A stretch of 64,000 bases of DNA, from positions 3,582-67,581 of the forward strand of contig CAYUPN010000009.1 of the NCBI GenBank assembly GCA_964446605.1. The letters are read 5' to 3'. The notes below the pieces were generated by a model. The model searched no databases. It was not told the DNA's origin and was given only the letters and a program-made list of their open reading frames with translations. This DNA is from JAENWD01 sp964446605. Lineage in GTDB: Bacteria > Acidobacteriota > Vicinamibacteria > Vicinamibacterales > JAENWD01. Both the position numbers and the translations under genes were made by a program. Every line of letters starts with the position of its first letter. Position 1 is the first letter of the stretch. This document shows positions 1 to 7,793 of this stretch, in pieces.

Positions 1-2
1 CG

Positions 3-1757
3 GTGGACGGGGAGTACGTCATCCGCGTGCACGCCGGGGGCATCCGCCCGGCCGCATCGGAGCCGGTCACGTACACGCTCTGGATCGACGGGCGCGAGGT
101 CGCGAGTCAGTCGCTCGACGCGGCCGCACAGGCCTCCTTCTCGCAGGACGAGCAGGAGCTGTTCGGGAAGACGCTCGACTTCCGCACGCGTCTGACGGCG
201 GGTGACCACTGGATTGCGGTCGCCATCCCGCGGCTCTTCGAGGGGCTGCCGCCGAGCTATGGCGGTCCGAACCCGTCGACGCGGCCGATCCCGCCGCCGC
301 GCGAGTTCAAGCCGCCGCGCCGCGAGCTGCCTCCGGAGCGGATCGCGGAGATCCGGAAGCGCTTCGAGGAGGAGCAGGCCCGCGTGCGGCCGAGCAACAG
401 CGCGCGGGTCGGGTATCTCGAAATCGGCGGTCCGTACGAGCAGGCGACGGGCCCGCTGCCGGGCAGCCGCGAGCGGATCTTCGTCTGCGGACACCCCGCG
501 GGCTCGCATGTGCAGGGCTGCGCCCGGCGCATCGTCACGAACCTGGCGCGGCGGGCGTACCGCCGCCCCGTCGGCGCCGCCGACGTCGAGCCGCTGCTCG
601 GGCTGTTCCGGCAGGCGCGGAGCGCCGGCGACAGCTTCGACCAGGGCATCGCGCTCGCGCTGCAGGCGATGCTGGTCTCGCCCGACTTCCTGTTCCGCAT
701 CGAGCAGGACCGCACGCCGGACGGCGGCGTGGCGCCGATCGGCCCGCACGAGCTGGCGACCCGCCTGTCCTACTTCCTCTGGGCGAGCATGCCGGACGAG
801 GCGCTGATGGCGAAGGCGGACGCCGGCACCCTCGGTGATCCCGCGGTGCTCGAAGCCGAGGTCCGGCGCATGCTGCGCGACGAGCGCGCGATGACGCTGG
901 TGCACGAGTTCGGCGGCCAGTGGCTGCAGATCCGCGCGCTGGAGAACGTCAACCCGGACGTCGAGAAGTACCCCGGGTTCGATCCCTACCTGCGGATGTC
1001 GATGCGCGAGGAGACCGAGCGGTTCTTCGCCCGCATCATCCGCGAGGATCGCAGCATTCTCGAGTTCCTCGACGCGCGTTACAGCTACGTGAACGAGCGG
1101 CTCGCGCGGCACTACGGCATTCCCGGCGTGCGCGGGCCCGAGTTCCAGCTCGTCCGGCTCAACGATCCGAACCGCGGCGGCATCGTCACGCACGCGAGCG
1201 TGCTGACGGTGTCGTCGTACTCCACGCGGACCTCGCCGGTGCTGCGCGGGCGGTGGGTGCTCGACAACCTGCTCGACGCGAACCCCGCCGACCCGCCGCC
1301 GGACACGCCGGCGATCGAGGAGAGCGGGGCGGACGCGTCGATGTCGATGCGCGAACAGCTCGAGGCGCATCGCGCGAACCCGATCTGCGCCGCCTGCCAC
1401 GTCCGCATGGACCCGCTCGGCTTCGGGCTCGAGAACTTCGACCCGATCGGCCAGTGGCGCGAGATGGACGGCGAGTTCCCGGTCGACTCGACGGGGAACC
1501 TGCCGGACGGCCGGTCGTTCCAGGGGCCGGCCGGGCTGCGCGAGATTCTGGGCACGGAGGAGGACGCCTTCGCCAAGGCGCTGACCTCCAAGCTGCTCAC
1601 CTATGCGCTCGGGCGGGGGCTCGAGCCATACGACCGCCGCACCGTACGGATGATCGCGCGGCGGCTGCCGCATCACGAGTACCGGTTCTCGGGACTCGTG
1701 ATGGAGATCGTCAACAGCGTGCCATTCCGCATGCGCCGGGGAGTGACCACACCATGA
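3..1757 (+). CDS. DUF1592/DUF1588/DUF1585 planctomycete-type cytochrome c-like protein (5' partial)
   Basis: The frame is open from the window edge, so the true start is missing; the first readable codon is GTG. Visible domains follow the usual order of this family: a DUF1595-like helical segment (about residues 175-235), DUF1592 (about 245-370, with the LSYFLWASMPD motif), DUF1588 (about 395-490) and DUF1585 (about 505-580). DUF1588 holds a CAACH motif near residue 461, the family's heme-c-like site. The N-terminal cytochrome and PSD domains lie outside the window. The family is exported and common in Planctomycetes and Acidobacteria; its reaction is not established. The stop overlaps the start of the DUF1552 gene (ATGA), which indicates translational coupling. 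Confidence 0.9.
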   Translation: MDGEYVIRVHAGGIRPAASEPVTYTLWIDGREVASQSLDAAAQASFSQDEQELFGKTLDFRTRLTAGDHWIAVAIPRLFEGLPPSYGGPNPSTRPIPPPREFKPPRRELPPERIAEIRKRFEEEQARVRPSNSARVGYLEIGGPYEQATGPLPGSRERIFVCGHPAGSHVQGCARRIVTNLARRAYRRPVGAADVEPLLGLFRQARSAGDSFDQGIALALQAMLVSPDFLFRIEQDRTPDGGVAPIGPHELATRLSYFLWASMPDEALMAKADAGTLGDPAVLEAEVRRMLRDERAMTLVHEFGGQWLQIRALENVNPDVEKYPGFDPYLRMSMREETERFFARIIREDRSILEFLDARYSYVNERLARHYGIPGVRGPEFQLVRLNDPNRGGIVTHASVLTVSSYSTRTSPVLRGRWVLDNLLDANPADPPPDTPAIEESGADASMSMREQLEAHRANPICAACHVRMDPLGFGLENFDPIGQWREMDGEFPVDSTGNLPDGRSFQGPAGLREILGTEEDAFAKALTSKLLTYALGRGLEPYDRRTVRMIARRLPHHEYRFSGLVMEIVNSVPFRMRRGVTTP

Positions 1758-3115
1758 TCGCTACGGGCAAGCACCTGCCACGCCGACTGTTCCTCCAGGG
1801 CCTCGGGGCCGCCATCGCGTTGCCGTATCTGGACGCGATGACCCCGGCGTTCGCCGCGGGAACGGCGACGGCGGCGCCGCGCACGCGGCTCATCTTCACG
1901 TACGTGCCGAACGGCGTGACCATGGAGGACTGGACGCCGGCAACGGTCGGCCGCGCGTTCGAGCTGACGCGCATCCTGAAGCCGATGGCGCCGTTCCGCG
2001 ACCGGATGCTCGTGCTGTCGGGCCTGGCGCACAAGAACGCGTACGCGCTGGGCGACGGGCCCGGCGATCACGCACGCGCCGCGGCCTGCTATCTCACCGG
2101 CGTACACCCCCGGAAGACGTCGGGCGCCGACATCCACAACGGCGTGTCGGTGGACCAGATCGCCGCGAAGGCCATCGGGTCGAGCACGCGGTACCCGTCG
2201 CTCGAGCTCGGCTGCGACGACTCGCGCACGGTCGGCAACTGCGATTCCGGCTACAGCTGCGCGTATACGAACTCGCTCTCCTGGCGCAGCGAGACGACCC
2301 CGAATCCGCCCGAGACGAATCCGCGGCTCGTGTTCGAGCGCCTCTTCGGCGCGTTCAGCGATGCGGGCCTGAGCCCCGAGGCGCGGGCGCGCCGGCAGGA
2401 CTACCGGCGCAGCGTCCTCGACCACACGATCGAGCGGGCGAAGGCGCTGCTCGGCGTGCTCGGGCCGTCGGACCGGCGGAAGATGGACGAGTACTTCACC
2501 TCCATCCGCGAGGTGGAGCGCCGGATCCAGATGGCGGAGCAGGACCGCACCGGTCTTCCGGACGATGTCGAGATGCCGACCGGGATCCCGGTGACCTACA
2601 ACGAGTACGCGAAGCTGATGTTCGAGATGCAGCGGCTCGCGATGCAGGCCGATCTCACGCGCGTCATCACGATGATGATGGGGCGCGAGGGGAGCATGCG
2701 GACGTACCCGGAGATCGGCGTGCCCGACCCGCACCACCCGCTGACACACCACCGCAACACGCCGGAGTGGATCGAGAAGGTCACGCAGGTGAACGAGTTC
2801 CACATGCAGCTCTTCTCGGAGTTCCTCGCGAACCTGCAGGCCACGCCGGACGGCGACGGCACGCTGTTCGACCACTCGCTCATCGTCTACGGCAGCGGCA
2901 TCGCCGACGGCGACCGGCACTCGCACACCGACCTGCCGGTCATCCTCACCGGCGGCGCCGGCCGGTTCCGGACGGGGCAGCACATCCGGTATCCGGAGGA
3001 CACGCCGATGACGAACCTCTATCTCACGCTGCTCGACCGCGTCGGCGTGCAGGCGGAGACGATCGGCGACAGCACGGGCCGGGTGGAGCACCTCACGGAC
3101 GTCGGGACGGCCTAG
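1754..3115 (+). CDS. DUF1552 domain-containing protein
   Basis: A 453-residue protein whose ATG overlaps the TGA of the upstream DUF1592 gene. The N-terminus (residues 9-35) has a PRRLFLQG motif followed by a hydrophobic stretch, like a Tat signal, so export is expected. The body matches DUF1552: VPNGVTMEDWTP near residue 45, a GDHARAAACYLTGVHP segment near residue 105 and a late H-rich part with GSGIADGDRHSHTDLP near residue 380. DUF1552 is almost always paired with DUF1592-type proteins, as here. The biochemical role is unknown; a secreted hydrolase or redox partner has been suggested for the pair only from context. Confidence 0.92.
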   Translation: MIATGKHLPRRLFLQGLGAAIALPYLDAMTPAFAAGTATAAPRTRLIFTYVPNGVTMEDWTPATVGRAFELTRILKPMAPFRDRMLVLSGLAHKNAYALGDGPGDHARAAACYLTGVHPRKTSGADIHNGVSVDQIAAKAIGSSTRYPSLELGCDDSRTVGNCDSGYSCAYTNSLSWRSETTPNPPETNPRLVFERLFGAFSDAGLSPEARARRQDYRRSVLDHTIERAKALLGVLGPSDRRKMDEYFTSIREVERRIQMAEQDRTGLPDDVEMPTGIPVTYNEYAKLMFEMQRLAMQADLTRVITMMMGREGSMRTYPEIGVPDPHHPLTHHRNTPEWIEKVTQVNEFHMQLFSEFLANLQATPDGDGTLFDHSLIVYGSGIADGDRHSHTDLPVILTGGAGRFRTGQHIRYPEDTPMTNLYLTLLDRVGVQAETIGDSTGRVEHLTDVGTA

Positions 3116-3120
3116 TTCGA

Positions 3121-3261
3121 CGGGCCACAGAGGCGCGAGACACAGAGACGGCACAGAGGCCGGATCGTTCAGGCCCTCCGTGCGTTCTCCGTGTCCTCTG
3201 GGTCTCTGTGGCCCGTAGTCGTGATTGGCAGCTGCCAGCCGCCAGCTGCCAGCCGCCAGCT
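3121..3261. repeat. CACAGAG-type inverted repeat plus GCCAGCTGCCAGC tandem
   Basis: Between two convergent genes. Positions 3121-3161 (rich in CACAGAG) and 3172-3214 (rich in CTCTGTG) form an imperfect inverted repeat of about 40 bases per arm. Positions 3229-3261 then repeat a 13-14 base unit of the form GCCAGCTGCCAGCC about two and a half times. It could act as a bidirectional terminator or be an interspersed intergenic repeat; similar CACAGAG strings are common between genes in this phylum (recollection, not searched). Confidence 0.75.
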
Positions 3262-3264
3262 ACT

Positions 3265-4545
3265 TCATTCAGAAATCCGATACAGGTGCTTCGTGCCCCG
3301 CAGGTAGATCTCGCCGTCCACCAGCGCGGGTGACGCGTCGATCGCCTCGTCGAGCGCGTTCGTCGCGAGCACCTTGTACTCCGGGCCGGCTTCGAGCACG
3401 AGCGTCGTGCCTTCCCGTCCGACGATGTAGACGCGGCCTGCGGCACCGACGGGCGACGCATAGACGTTCGGCACGGCCTCCAGGCGCTGCGTGTAATGGA
3501 CGGCTCCGGTCTTCGCATCGAGCTGCGTGAGGATGCCGGAGTTCGACTTCAGGAAGTAGAGCCCGCCGCGATACACGAGAGGCGAGGGCACGTACGGCGT
3601 GTCGCGGTCGTAGGTGAAGGCCACCGCCGGCGGGCCGGTCAGCTCGCCCCTGGCGTGTTCGAGCCGGATCGCCTTCAGCGAGCTGCCGCGGAACCCGGCG
3701 GTCGCGTACACGATCCCGTCGGCCGACACGGGCGACGGGATGACGTTCAGCGTGGTCCCCTCCGTCTGCCAGATCACGTCGCCCGACTCGAGGTCGTACC
3801 CGATCAGCCTGTTCGTGCCGTTGACGACGACCTGCGCGCGCCCCGCGTGCGTGAGGATGTGCGGCGTCGCCCACGTCGTCGGCTCGTCGCGCGTCTGCCG
3901 CCACTTCTCGCGTCCCGTGGCCGCGTCGAAGGCCGCGACGAAGTCGTCCTCCTGGTGGTCCCACGTCACGACCAGCGTGCCGTCGTGCAGCGCCGCGGAG
4001 GCTCCTTCGCCGAACGACATCCGCGTCTGCATGTCGCCAAGGTCCTTCTCCCAGAGGACGGTGCCGTTCGGGTCGAGCGCGTACAGTCCGCGCGATCCGA
4101 AGAAGGCGTAGACACGCTCGCCGTCGAGGATGGCGGACGGCGAGGCAAAGGTGCCGTCGCGGTGATGGCCTTCGTGCGGGCGCTCGGTCCTGACGACACG
4201 CTGCCACCGCAGGGCGCCGCTCGCGCGGTCGTAGGCGAGCACCGTGAATGCGAGCTCCGCGTCGGGGCCCGTCGACACCGGCACCGCCGTCGTCAGGACG
4301 ACCAGCCCGTCCCAGACGACCGGCGTGCTCTTGCCGATTCCCGGGATCGGGATCTTCCAGGCGACGTTCCTGGTCGCGCTCCACTCGAGCGGCGGCATCG
4401 CGTGCGGCGCCTCGCCCGTCCCGAGCGGACCGCGCCACTGCGGCCAGAAGCGCGCCGCTCCGGATCCGATGGCCGCGGCGGGCACGAGGGCGAATGTCAG
4501 GATGGCGGCGGAAAGCGCGAGACCGAGCCAGCGTCGGATGGACAT
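3265..4545 (-). CDS. PQQ-type beta-propeller protein (BamB-like), exported
   Basis: A 426-residue protein. The start chosen is the ATG at 4545, directly before a signal peptide (IRRWLGLALSAAILTFALV); an earlier ATG at 4659 would add 38 residues read from low-complexity repeat DNA. After the signal come repeated PQQ-like blades: WPQWRGPLGTGE, WKIPIPGIGKSTPVV and several DxxTG turns such as AFDAATGREKW and QLDAKTGAVHY. These Trp-docking repeats form an 8-bladed propeller in relatives. No catalytic quinoprotein residues are evident, so a binding or structural periplasmic role is likelier than an alcohol dehydrogenase. A paralogue with the same opening lies at 7794-9110. Confidence 0.88.
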   Translation of the reverse strand: MSIRRWLGLALSAAILTFALVPAAAIGSGAARFWPQWRGPLGTGEAPHAMPPLEWSATRNVAWKIPIPGIGKSTPVVWDGLVVLTTAVPVSTGPDAELAFTVLAYDRASGALRWQRVVRTERPHEGHHRDGTFASPSAILDGERVYAFFGSRGLYALDPNGTVLWEKDLGDMQTRMSFGEGASAALHDGTLVVTWDHQEDDFVAAFDAATGREKWRQTRDEPTTWATPHILTHAGRAQVVVNGTNRLIGYDLESGDVIWQTEGTTLNVIPSPVSADGIVYATAGFRGSSLKAIRLEHARGELTGPPAVAFTYDRDTPYVPSPLVYRGGLYFLKSNSGILTQLDAKTGAVHYTQRLEAVPNVYASPVGAAGRVYIVGREGTTLVLEAGPEYKVLATNALDEAIDASPALVDGEIYLRGTKHLYRISE

Positions 4546-4575
4546 GTGCCATTCAACGCCGGAGGGGGAGAGGGT

Positions 4576-4656
4576 GTTTACCTGGGCCTTCGACTTTGGG
4601 CTCTGGGCCGTTCGTGGGCCTTGGACTTTGGACTTTGGGCCTTGGGCCGGATGGGG
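4576..4656. repeat. Period-7 repeat, unit TTGGGCY/TTGGACT
   Basis: Degenerate tandem heptamers such as TTGGACT, TTGGACT, TTGGGCC, TTGGGCC upstream of the PQQ gene. The same unit recurs at 24772-24950. It resembles the short tandemly repeated heptamers described in cyanobacterial genomes in form, not necessarily in origin. Confidence 0.75.
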
Positions 4657-4712
4657 CAATTCCCCGCATCCGGCCAGACCCGCTGGAGTTTGCTGTCACG
4701 CTGCGCGCGGAT

Positions 4713-4734
4713 GGCGGGGCTGTGAAGCCCCGCC
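4713..4734. repeat. REP-like hairpin with GTGA loop
   Basis: A perfect 9-base stem (GGCGGGGCT at 4713-4721, AGCCCCGCC at 4726-4734) closes a GTGA tetraloop, followed by GCTACAGC. It lies upstream of both flanking genes, so it is not an ordinary terminator. The form resembles interspersed REP-like hairpins. Confidence 0.55.
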
Positions 4735-4964
4735 GCTACAGCAACTCATCTGGGGCGTCCCAGGCCCAACGGCTGTTCGGCCCTACGAATCGGACAGCGT
4801 GACAGCGAAGGACCCGACTGAAAGCAGGCGTTCTTCATCGGCGGGCCGGACCTCGCGGCACGCTACATCGCCCGTCATCCGCGCACGCTGGCGATCCTCC
4901 AGCCCGACGGTGCCACGGTCCCGCTTATCATGGGTCACCACCCCGGAGTGACCCTGGAGGCTTC

Positions 4965-5081
4965 GTGCACCTGACGCCCGAACAGCAGACGGTCGGACGC
5001 CGGAACTTCCTCAAGGCCGTGGCCGGCGTGCCGGCGCTCGCCGGACTCGGCGCCGCAATGACGTGCTGTGCGAGAAGATGA
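4965..5081 (+). pseudogene. Detached Tat-signal N-terminus of the Gfo/Idh/MocA oxidoreductase
   Basis: A GTG start with a good ribosome-binding site (GGAGG, 4956-4960) opens a 38-codon frame: an N-terminal stretch, a GRRNFLKAVAG twin-arginine motif (residues 11-21) and a short hydrophobic segment ending in GLGAA. The frame then runs out of register and stops at 5079-5081. The adjoining frame at 5063 begins in the middle of the oxidoreductase domain with VLCEKMMA. The most economical reading is one gene whose Rossmann segment (roughly 110-130 codons) has been deleted out of frame, either in the genome or during assembly. Confidence 0.6.
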
Positions 5082-5962
5082 TGGCGTGGGACGTCGAAGG
5101 CTGCGTGCGCATGCGCGACACCGCCCGGCGGACGGGGCTCGTGCTGGAGATCGGCTACCAGCGTCGCTACAACGCGATGTACCACGCCGCGCACGAAGGC
5201 GTGATCCGGCGCGGCCTGCTGGGCGACGTCCATCTGTCACGAATACTGTGGCACCGCAACGCGAACTGGCGCCGGCACGGCGACCCGCCGTCGGCCGGCT
5301 ACGACCCGTCCGCGTGGGGATATCCCGACTGGGAGCATCTGCTCAACTGGCGCCTCTACCGGCGCTACTCGCGCGGGCTGCCCGCCGAGCTCGCCTCGCA
5401 TCAGGTGAACGTCGTCAACTGGTTCTTCGGTGCGGAGCCCGAAGCGGTGCTGGGGTCGGGCGGCATCTACCGCCACCGCGATGGCCGCGAGGTGGAGGAT
5501 CACGTCTACGTGACCTTCGAGTACCCGGATGGCCGGACGGCCGTGTTCTCGTCGATCGAATCGAACGCGTTCGACCACTACTCCGAAGCGTTCTTCGGCA
5601 CGAAGGGCACCCTCGTCCTGCGCGGTGAGACCGACGCGTATCTCTTCCACGAGGGGAGCGACGCGCAGGAAGCCCTCGCGATCACGCCCGCCGGACCCGG
5701 GCCGGTGCTCGAAGCGTCGGAGAGCCGCGCCGCCGACGCCGCCGGGGCGGGGCCGAACGGCGGACAGACGGGCCGCGGCAACCGGCTGGCCGCGTACCGC
5801 GCCGAGACTGCCGGGTTCTGTTCCGCGATCCGCGCGGGCACGCCGCTCCGATGCGGCCCCGACGAGGCGATGGGATCGGCCATTGTCTGTCTGCGCGCGC
5901 TCGAAGCCATCGAACGGAAGGCCCGGGTTCCGATCCGCGCCGGGCAGCAGGAGCACACGTGA
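5063..5962 (+). CDS. Gfo/Idh/MocA family oxidoreductase lacking its NAD-binding domain
   Basis: A 299-codon frame starting at an in-frame GTG that is probably internal. It begins at VLCEKMMAWD, equivalent to the xxCEKP motif that follows the Rossmann fold in this family, and continues through the whole C-terminal alpha/beta substrate domain (LLNWRLYRRYSRGLPAELASH, EDHVYVTFEYPDG). The GxGxxG dinucleotide site is absent, so the encoded piece cannot bind NAD(P) normally. Relatives oxidise or reduce sugars, including the C3 position of glycosides, which fits the DUF1080 gene at 9181. The stop overlaps the GntR regulator start (GTGA). Likely a pseudogene or an assembly deletion. Confidence 0.8.
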   Translation: MLCEKMMAWDVEGCVRMRDTARRTGLVLEIGYQRRYNAMYHAAHEGVIRRGLLGDVHLSRILWHRNANWRRHGDPPSAGYDPSAWGYPDWEHLLNWRLYRRYSRGLPAELASHQVNVVNWFFGAEPEAVLGSGGIYRHRDGREVEDHVYVTFEYPDGRTAVFSSIESNAFDHYSEAFFGTKGTLVLRGETDAYLFHEGSDAQEALAITPAGPGPVLEASESRAADAAGAGPNGGQTGRGNRLAAYRAETAGFCSAIRAGTPLRCGPDEAMGSAIVCLRALEAIERKARVPIRAGQQEHT

Positions 5963-6681
5963 GCCCGATGCCCGCGGCGGACGCGCGCCCGCCCCACCGG
6001 ACGAAGCAGGAGTTCGTCTATCACACCATCCGGCGGGCGATCCTGCGCTGCGAGGCGCAGCCCGGCGAGCGGCTCGTCATCGAGGACATCGCGCAGCGGC
6101 TGAAGGTCAGCAGCATCCCGGTGCGCGAGGCGCTGCAGCTGCTGCAGTCCGAAGGGCTCGTCGTGATGGTGCCGCACGTCGGCGCCACCGTGGCGCCGCT
6201 CTCGCGCGAGTCGATCATCGACCTGTTCACGATCACCGAGGGGCTGCAGATCGTCGCCGCGCGTACTGCGGTCGAGCGCGGCACGCCGGAGGAGTTCCGC
6301 ACGCTCGAGCGGCTGATTGTCGGGATGGACGACGCGGTGCGCGAGGAGCGGCTCGAGGACTGGAGCGAGCTCAACACGGCGTTCCACGTCGCGATCGCGG
6401 AGATGGCCCGGCTGCCGCTGCTGCTGCAGATGACGGTGCAGGTGTTCGACCGCTGGGACCGGACGCGCCGCTACTTCTTCCGCAGCGTGCTGGCGATGCG
6501 CATGCCGAGCGCCCAGGCGGAGCATCACGCGATCGTGTCCGCGATCTCGCGCCGTGCCGTCGACGAGCTGCCCGCGCTCATGCGCGATCACAGCCAGAAC
6601 GCGATGCGCGCCTATCTCGCGCATCTCGACGCGCAGCCGGATCCGGCCGGACGCGGGCCGCAGCCCGGGGACGCGGCGTGA
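5959..6681 (+). CDS. GntR family transcriptional regulator (FadR/FCD subfamily)
   Basis: A 240-residue DNA-binding regulator. The GTG start overlaps the preceding stop; an ATG at 5968 is an alternative. Residues about 15-80 form the winged helix-turn-helix (RLVIEDIAQRLKVSSIPVREAL). Residues about 90-220 are the all-helical FCD ligand domain with the metal-ligand histidines in FHVAIAEM, AEHHAI and RDHSQN. FCD regulators usually sense small carboxylates or sugar acids and repress neighbouring catabolic genes. Its position inside the oxidoreductase-GntR-DoxX operon suggests control of this sugar-oxidation patch. The stop overlaps the DoxX start (GTGA). Confidence 0.9.
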   Translation: MSPMPAADARPPHRTKQEFVYHTIRRAILRCEAQPGERLVIEDIAQRLKVSSIPVREALQLLQSEGLVVMVPHVGATVAPLSRESIIDLFTITEGLQIVAARTAVERGTPEEFRTLERLIVGMDDAVREERLEDWSELNTAFHVAIAEMARLPLLLQMTVQVFDRWDRTRRYFFRSVLAMRMPSAQAEHHAIVSAISRRAVDELPALMRDHSQNAMRAYLAHLDAQPDPAGRGPQPGDAA

Positions 6682-6812
6682 GCGCGGGCGCGGTGCGGCC
6701 GCGGGCCGAGGCCGTCGCGCTGGTCCTCCTCCGCACGCTCGTCGGCTGGCACTTCCTGTACGAGGGGCTCTACAAACTGGCGCTGCCCGGCTGGAGCCGC
6801 GCCGGAGCGCCT
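6678..6812 (+). pseudogene. Truncated DoxX family membrane protein (N-terminal 45 codons)
   Basis: A GTG overlapping the GntR stop opens a frame with the typical DoxX opening: LLRTLVGWHFLYEGLYKL followed by PGWSRAG. Full DoxX proteins have about 130-330 residues and four membrane helices; here homology ends near codon 45. After that the frame simply runs antisense through the VOC gene to 7721, so what follows is not real DoxX. The break coincides with the hairpin at 6802-6828. The gene is therefore cut off, a second damaged gene within 2 kb. Confidence 0.65.
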
Positions 6813-6828
6813 GCCTGCGGCGCTCCGG
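6802..6828. terminator. Hairpin downstream of the VOC gene
   Basis: A perfect 10-base inverted repeat (CCGGAGCGCC at 6802-6811, GGCGCTCCGG at 6819-6828) with a 7-base loop, starting three bases past the stop of the minus-strand VOC gene. No T-run follows. A terminator role for that gene is inferred. Confidence 0.55.
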
Positions 6829-6830
6829 TG

Positions 6831-7706
6831 TCAGCTGCTGCGTGGCTCGACGGCGCGCGACGCCACCGCGACACCAATCCCGTCGAAGTCCCGCGCCGCC
6901 ACGACATCGTCCTCGCGCGCCTCGATGCGGCCTGCCTCGTCGAGACGGCGCACGGCCTCGGTCCACTCGGCCTCGTCCAGGCCGATCGTGAACCGGTCGA
7001 GTCCGAGCGCGCCGGGCTGCAGCGGCGCGCGGCTGTTCCAGACGTTCGTGCCGACGTGGTGGTGATAGCCGCCGCGCGCGAGGAACAACGCGCCGGGGTA
7101 GCTGCGCTGCGTGATCCGGAAGCCGAGCAGATCGCCGTAGAAGCGCTCGGCGTTCCTCAGCGACGCGACCGACAGGTGGATGTGGCCGATGCGCGTCGCC
7201 GGAGGCATCGCGCCCGCATCGGCCTTCCGCCCCTCCTCGAGCAGGGGGGCGAACGCCAGCGCGTCGGTGTACATCGCGATGCCGCCGTCGCCGGTCTGCG
7301 GCCACGCGTCGCGGGGGCGGTCCGCGTACAGCTCGATGCCGTTCCCTTCGAGATCCGACAGGTACAGCGCCTCGCTGACGCCGTGGTCGGCCGACCCGAG
7401 CGGAATCCCGAACTGCAGCAGGCGCTGCAGCACCGCGCCGAGCGAGGCGCGATCAGGGTAGAGGAAGGCGACGTGGAAGAGCCCCGCCGTGCCGCGGGGG
7501 CGTTCGGGTGCGTCGGGCGCTGCCTCCAGGCGGATCAGGATCGGCCCGCGCCCGCCGGCAGCGAGGGCACCCGGCGCTTCGCCCGGGACGGGGCGCATTC
7601 CGAGAACATCCTGGTAGAACGCCAGCGCGCGCGGCAGGTCGGCCACGCGCAGCCGGACGTCCTGGATGGATGCTGCCTCGACACCGGTTGCATGCATGCG
7701 CGTCAT
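6831..7706 (-). CDS. VOC family protein (CatE/glyoxalase-like, two modules)
   Basis: A 291-residue cytosolic protein with two vicinal-oxygen-chelate modules (about residues 10-135 and 165-280). The first contains RVADLPRALAFYQDVLG and ends in NGIELYADRP; the second contains IGHIHLSVASLRNAERFYGDLLGF and GGYHHHVGTNVW. The order and motifs match CatE/YfiE-type catechol 2,3-dioxygenase-like proteins, in which H and E residues bind Fe(II) or another divalent metal. The substrate is unknown. ATG at 7706 was chosen, with 7697 possible. The gene converges on the truncated DoxX gene and is divergent from the PQQ gene at 7794. Confidence 0.88.
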   Translation of the reverse strand: MTRMHATGVEAASIQDVRLRVADLPRALAFYQDVLGMRPVPGEAPGALAAGGRGPILIRLEAAPDAPERPRGTAGLFHVAFLYPDRASLGAVLQRLLQFGIPLGSADHGVSEALYLSDLEGNGIELYADRPRDAWPQTGDGGIAMYTDALAFAPLLEEGRKADAGAMPPATRIGHIHLSVASLRNAERFYGDLLGFRITQRSYPGALFLARGGYHHHVGTNVWNSRAPLQPGALGLDRFTIGLDEAEWTEAVRRLDEAGRIEAREDDVVAARDFDGIGVAVASRAVEPRSS

Positions 7707-7793
7707 TGTAGTGCCACGTGATTGCGAAACGTTCGCGGGGGCTGCTAGCCTTGGGCCCATCCGCGGCGGGCGCGGGCGGGGGAGCGTGAGGAT

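Larger units (their letters stand above)
4546..4964. other. Gene-free region between divergent genes, with repeats
   Basis: A 419-base gap between the PQQ gene (minus) and the broken Gfo/Idh/MocA gene (plus). It contains the period-7 repeat (4576-4656), the REP-like hairpin (4713-4734) and, from 4823 to 4972, a short open frame without a start that reads like protein (FFIGGPDLAARYIARHP) and could be a gene remnant. No convincing promoter was found. A ribosome-binding site (CTGGAGG, 4954-4960) precedes the GTG at 4965. Confidence 0.5.

Noticed and set aside
4546..4659. N-terminal extension of the PQQ protein to ATG 4659
   Set aside because: The extra 38 residues come from the period-7 repeat, and the signal peptide begins at 4545.
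6813..7721. Continuation of the DoxX frame through the VOC gene
   Set aside because: The sequence after codon 45 is antisense VOC and lacks DoxX membrane helices, so only the first 45 codons were kept as a remnant.
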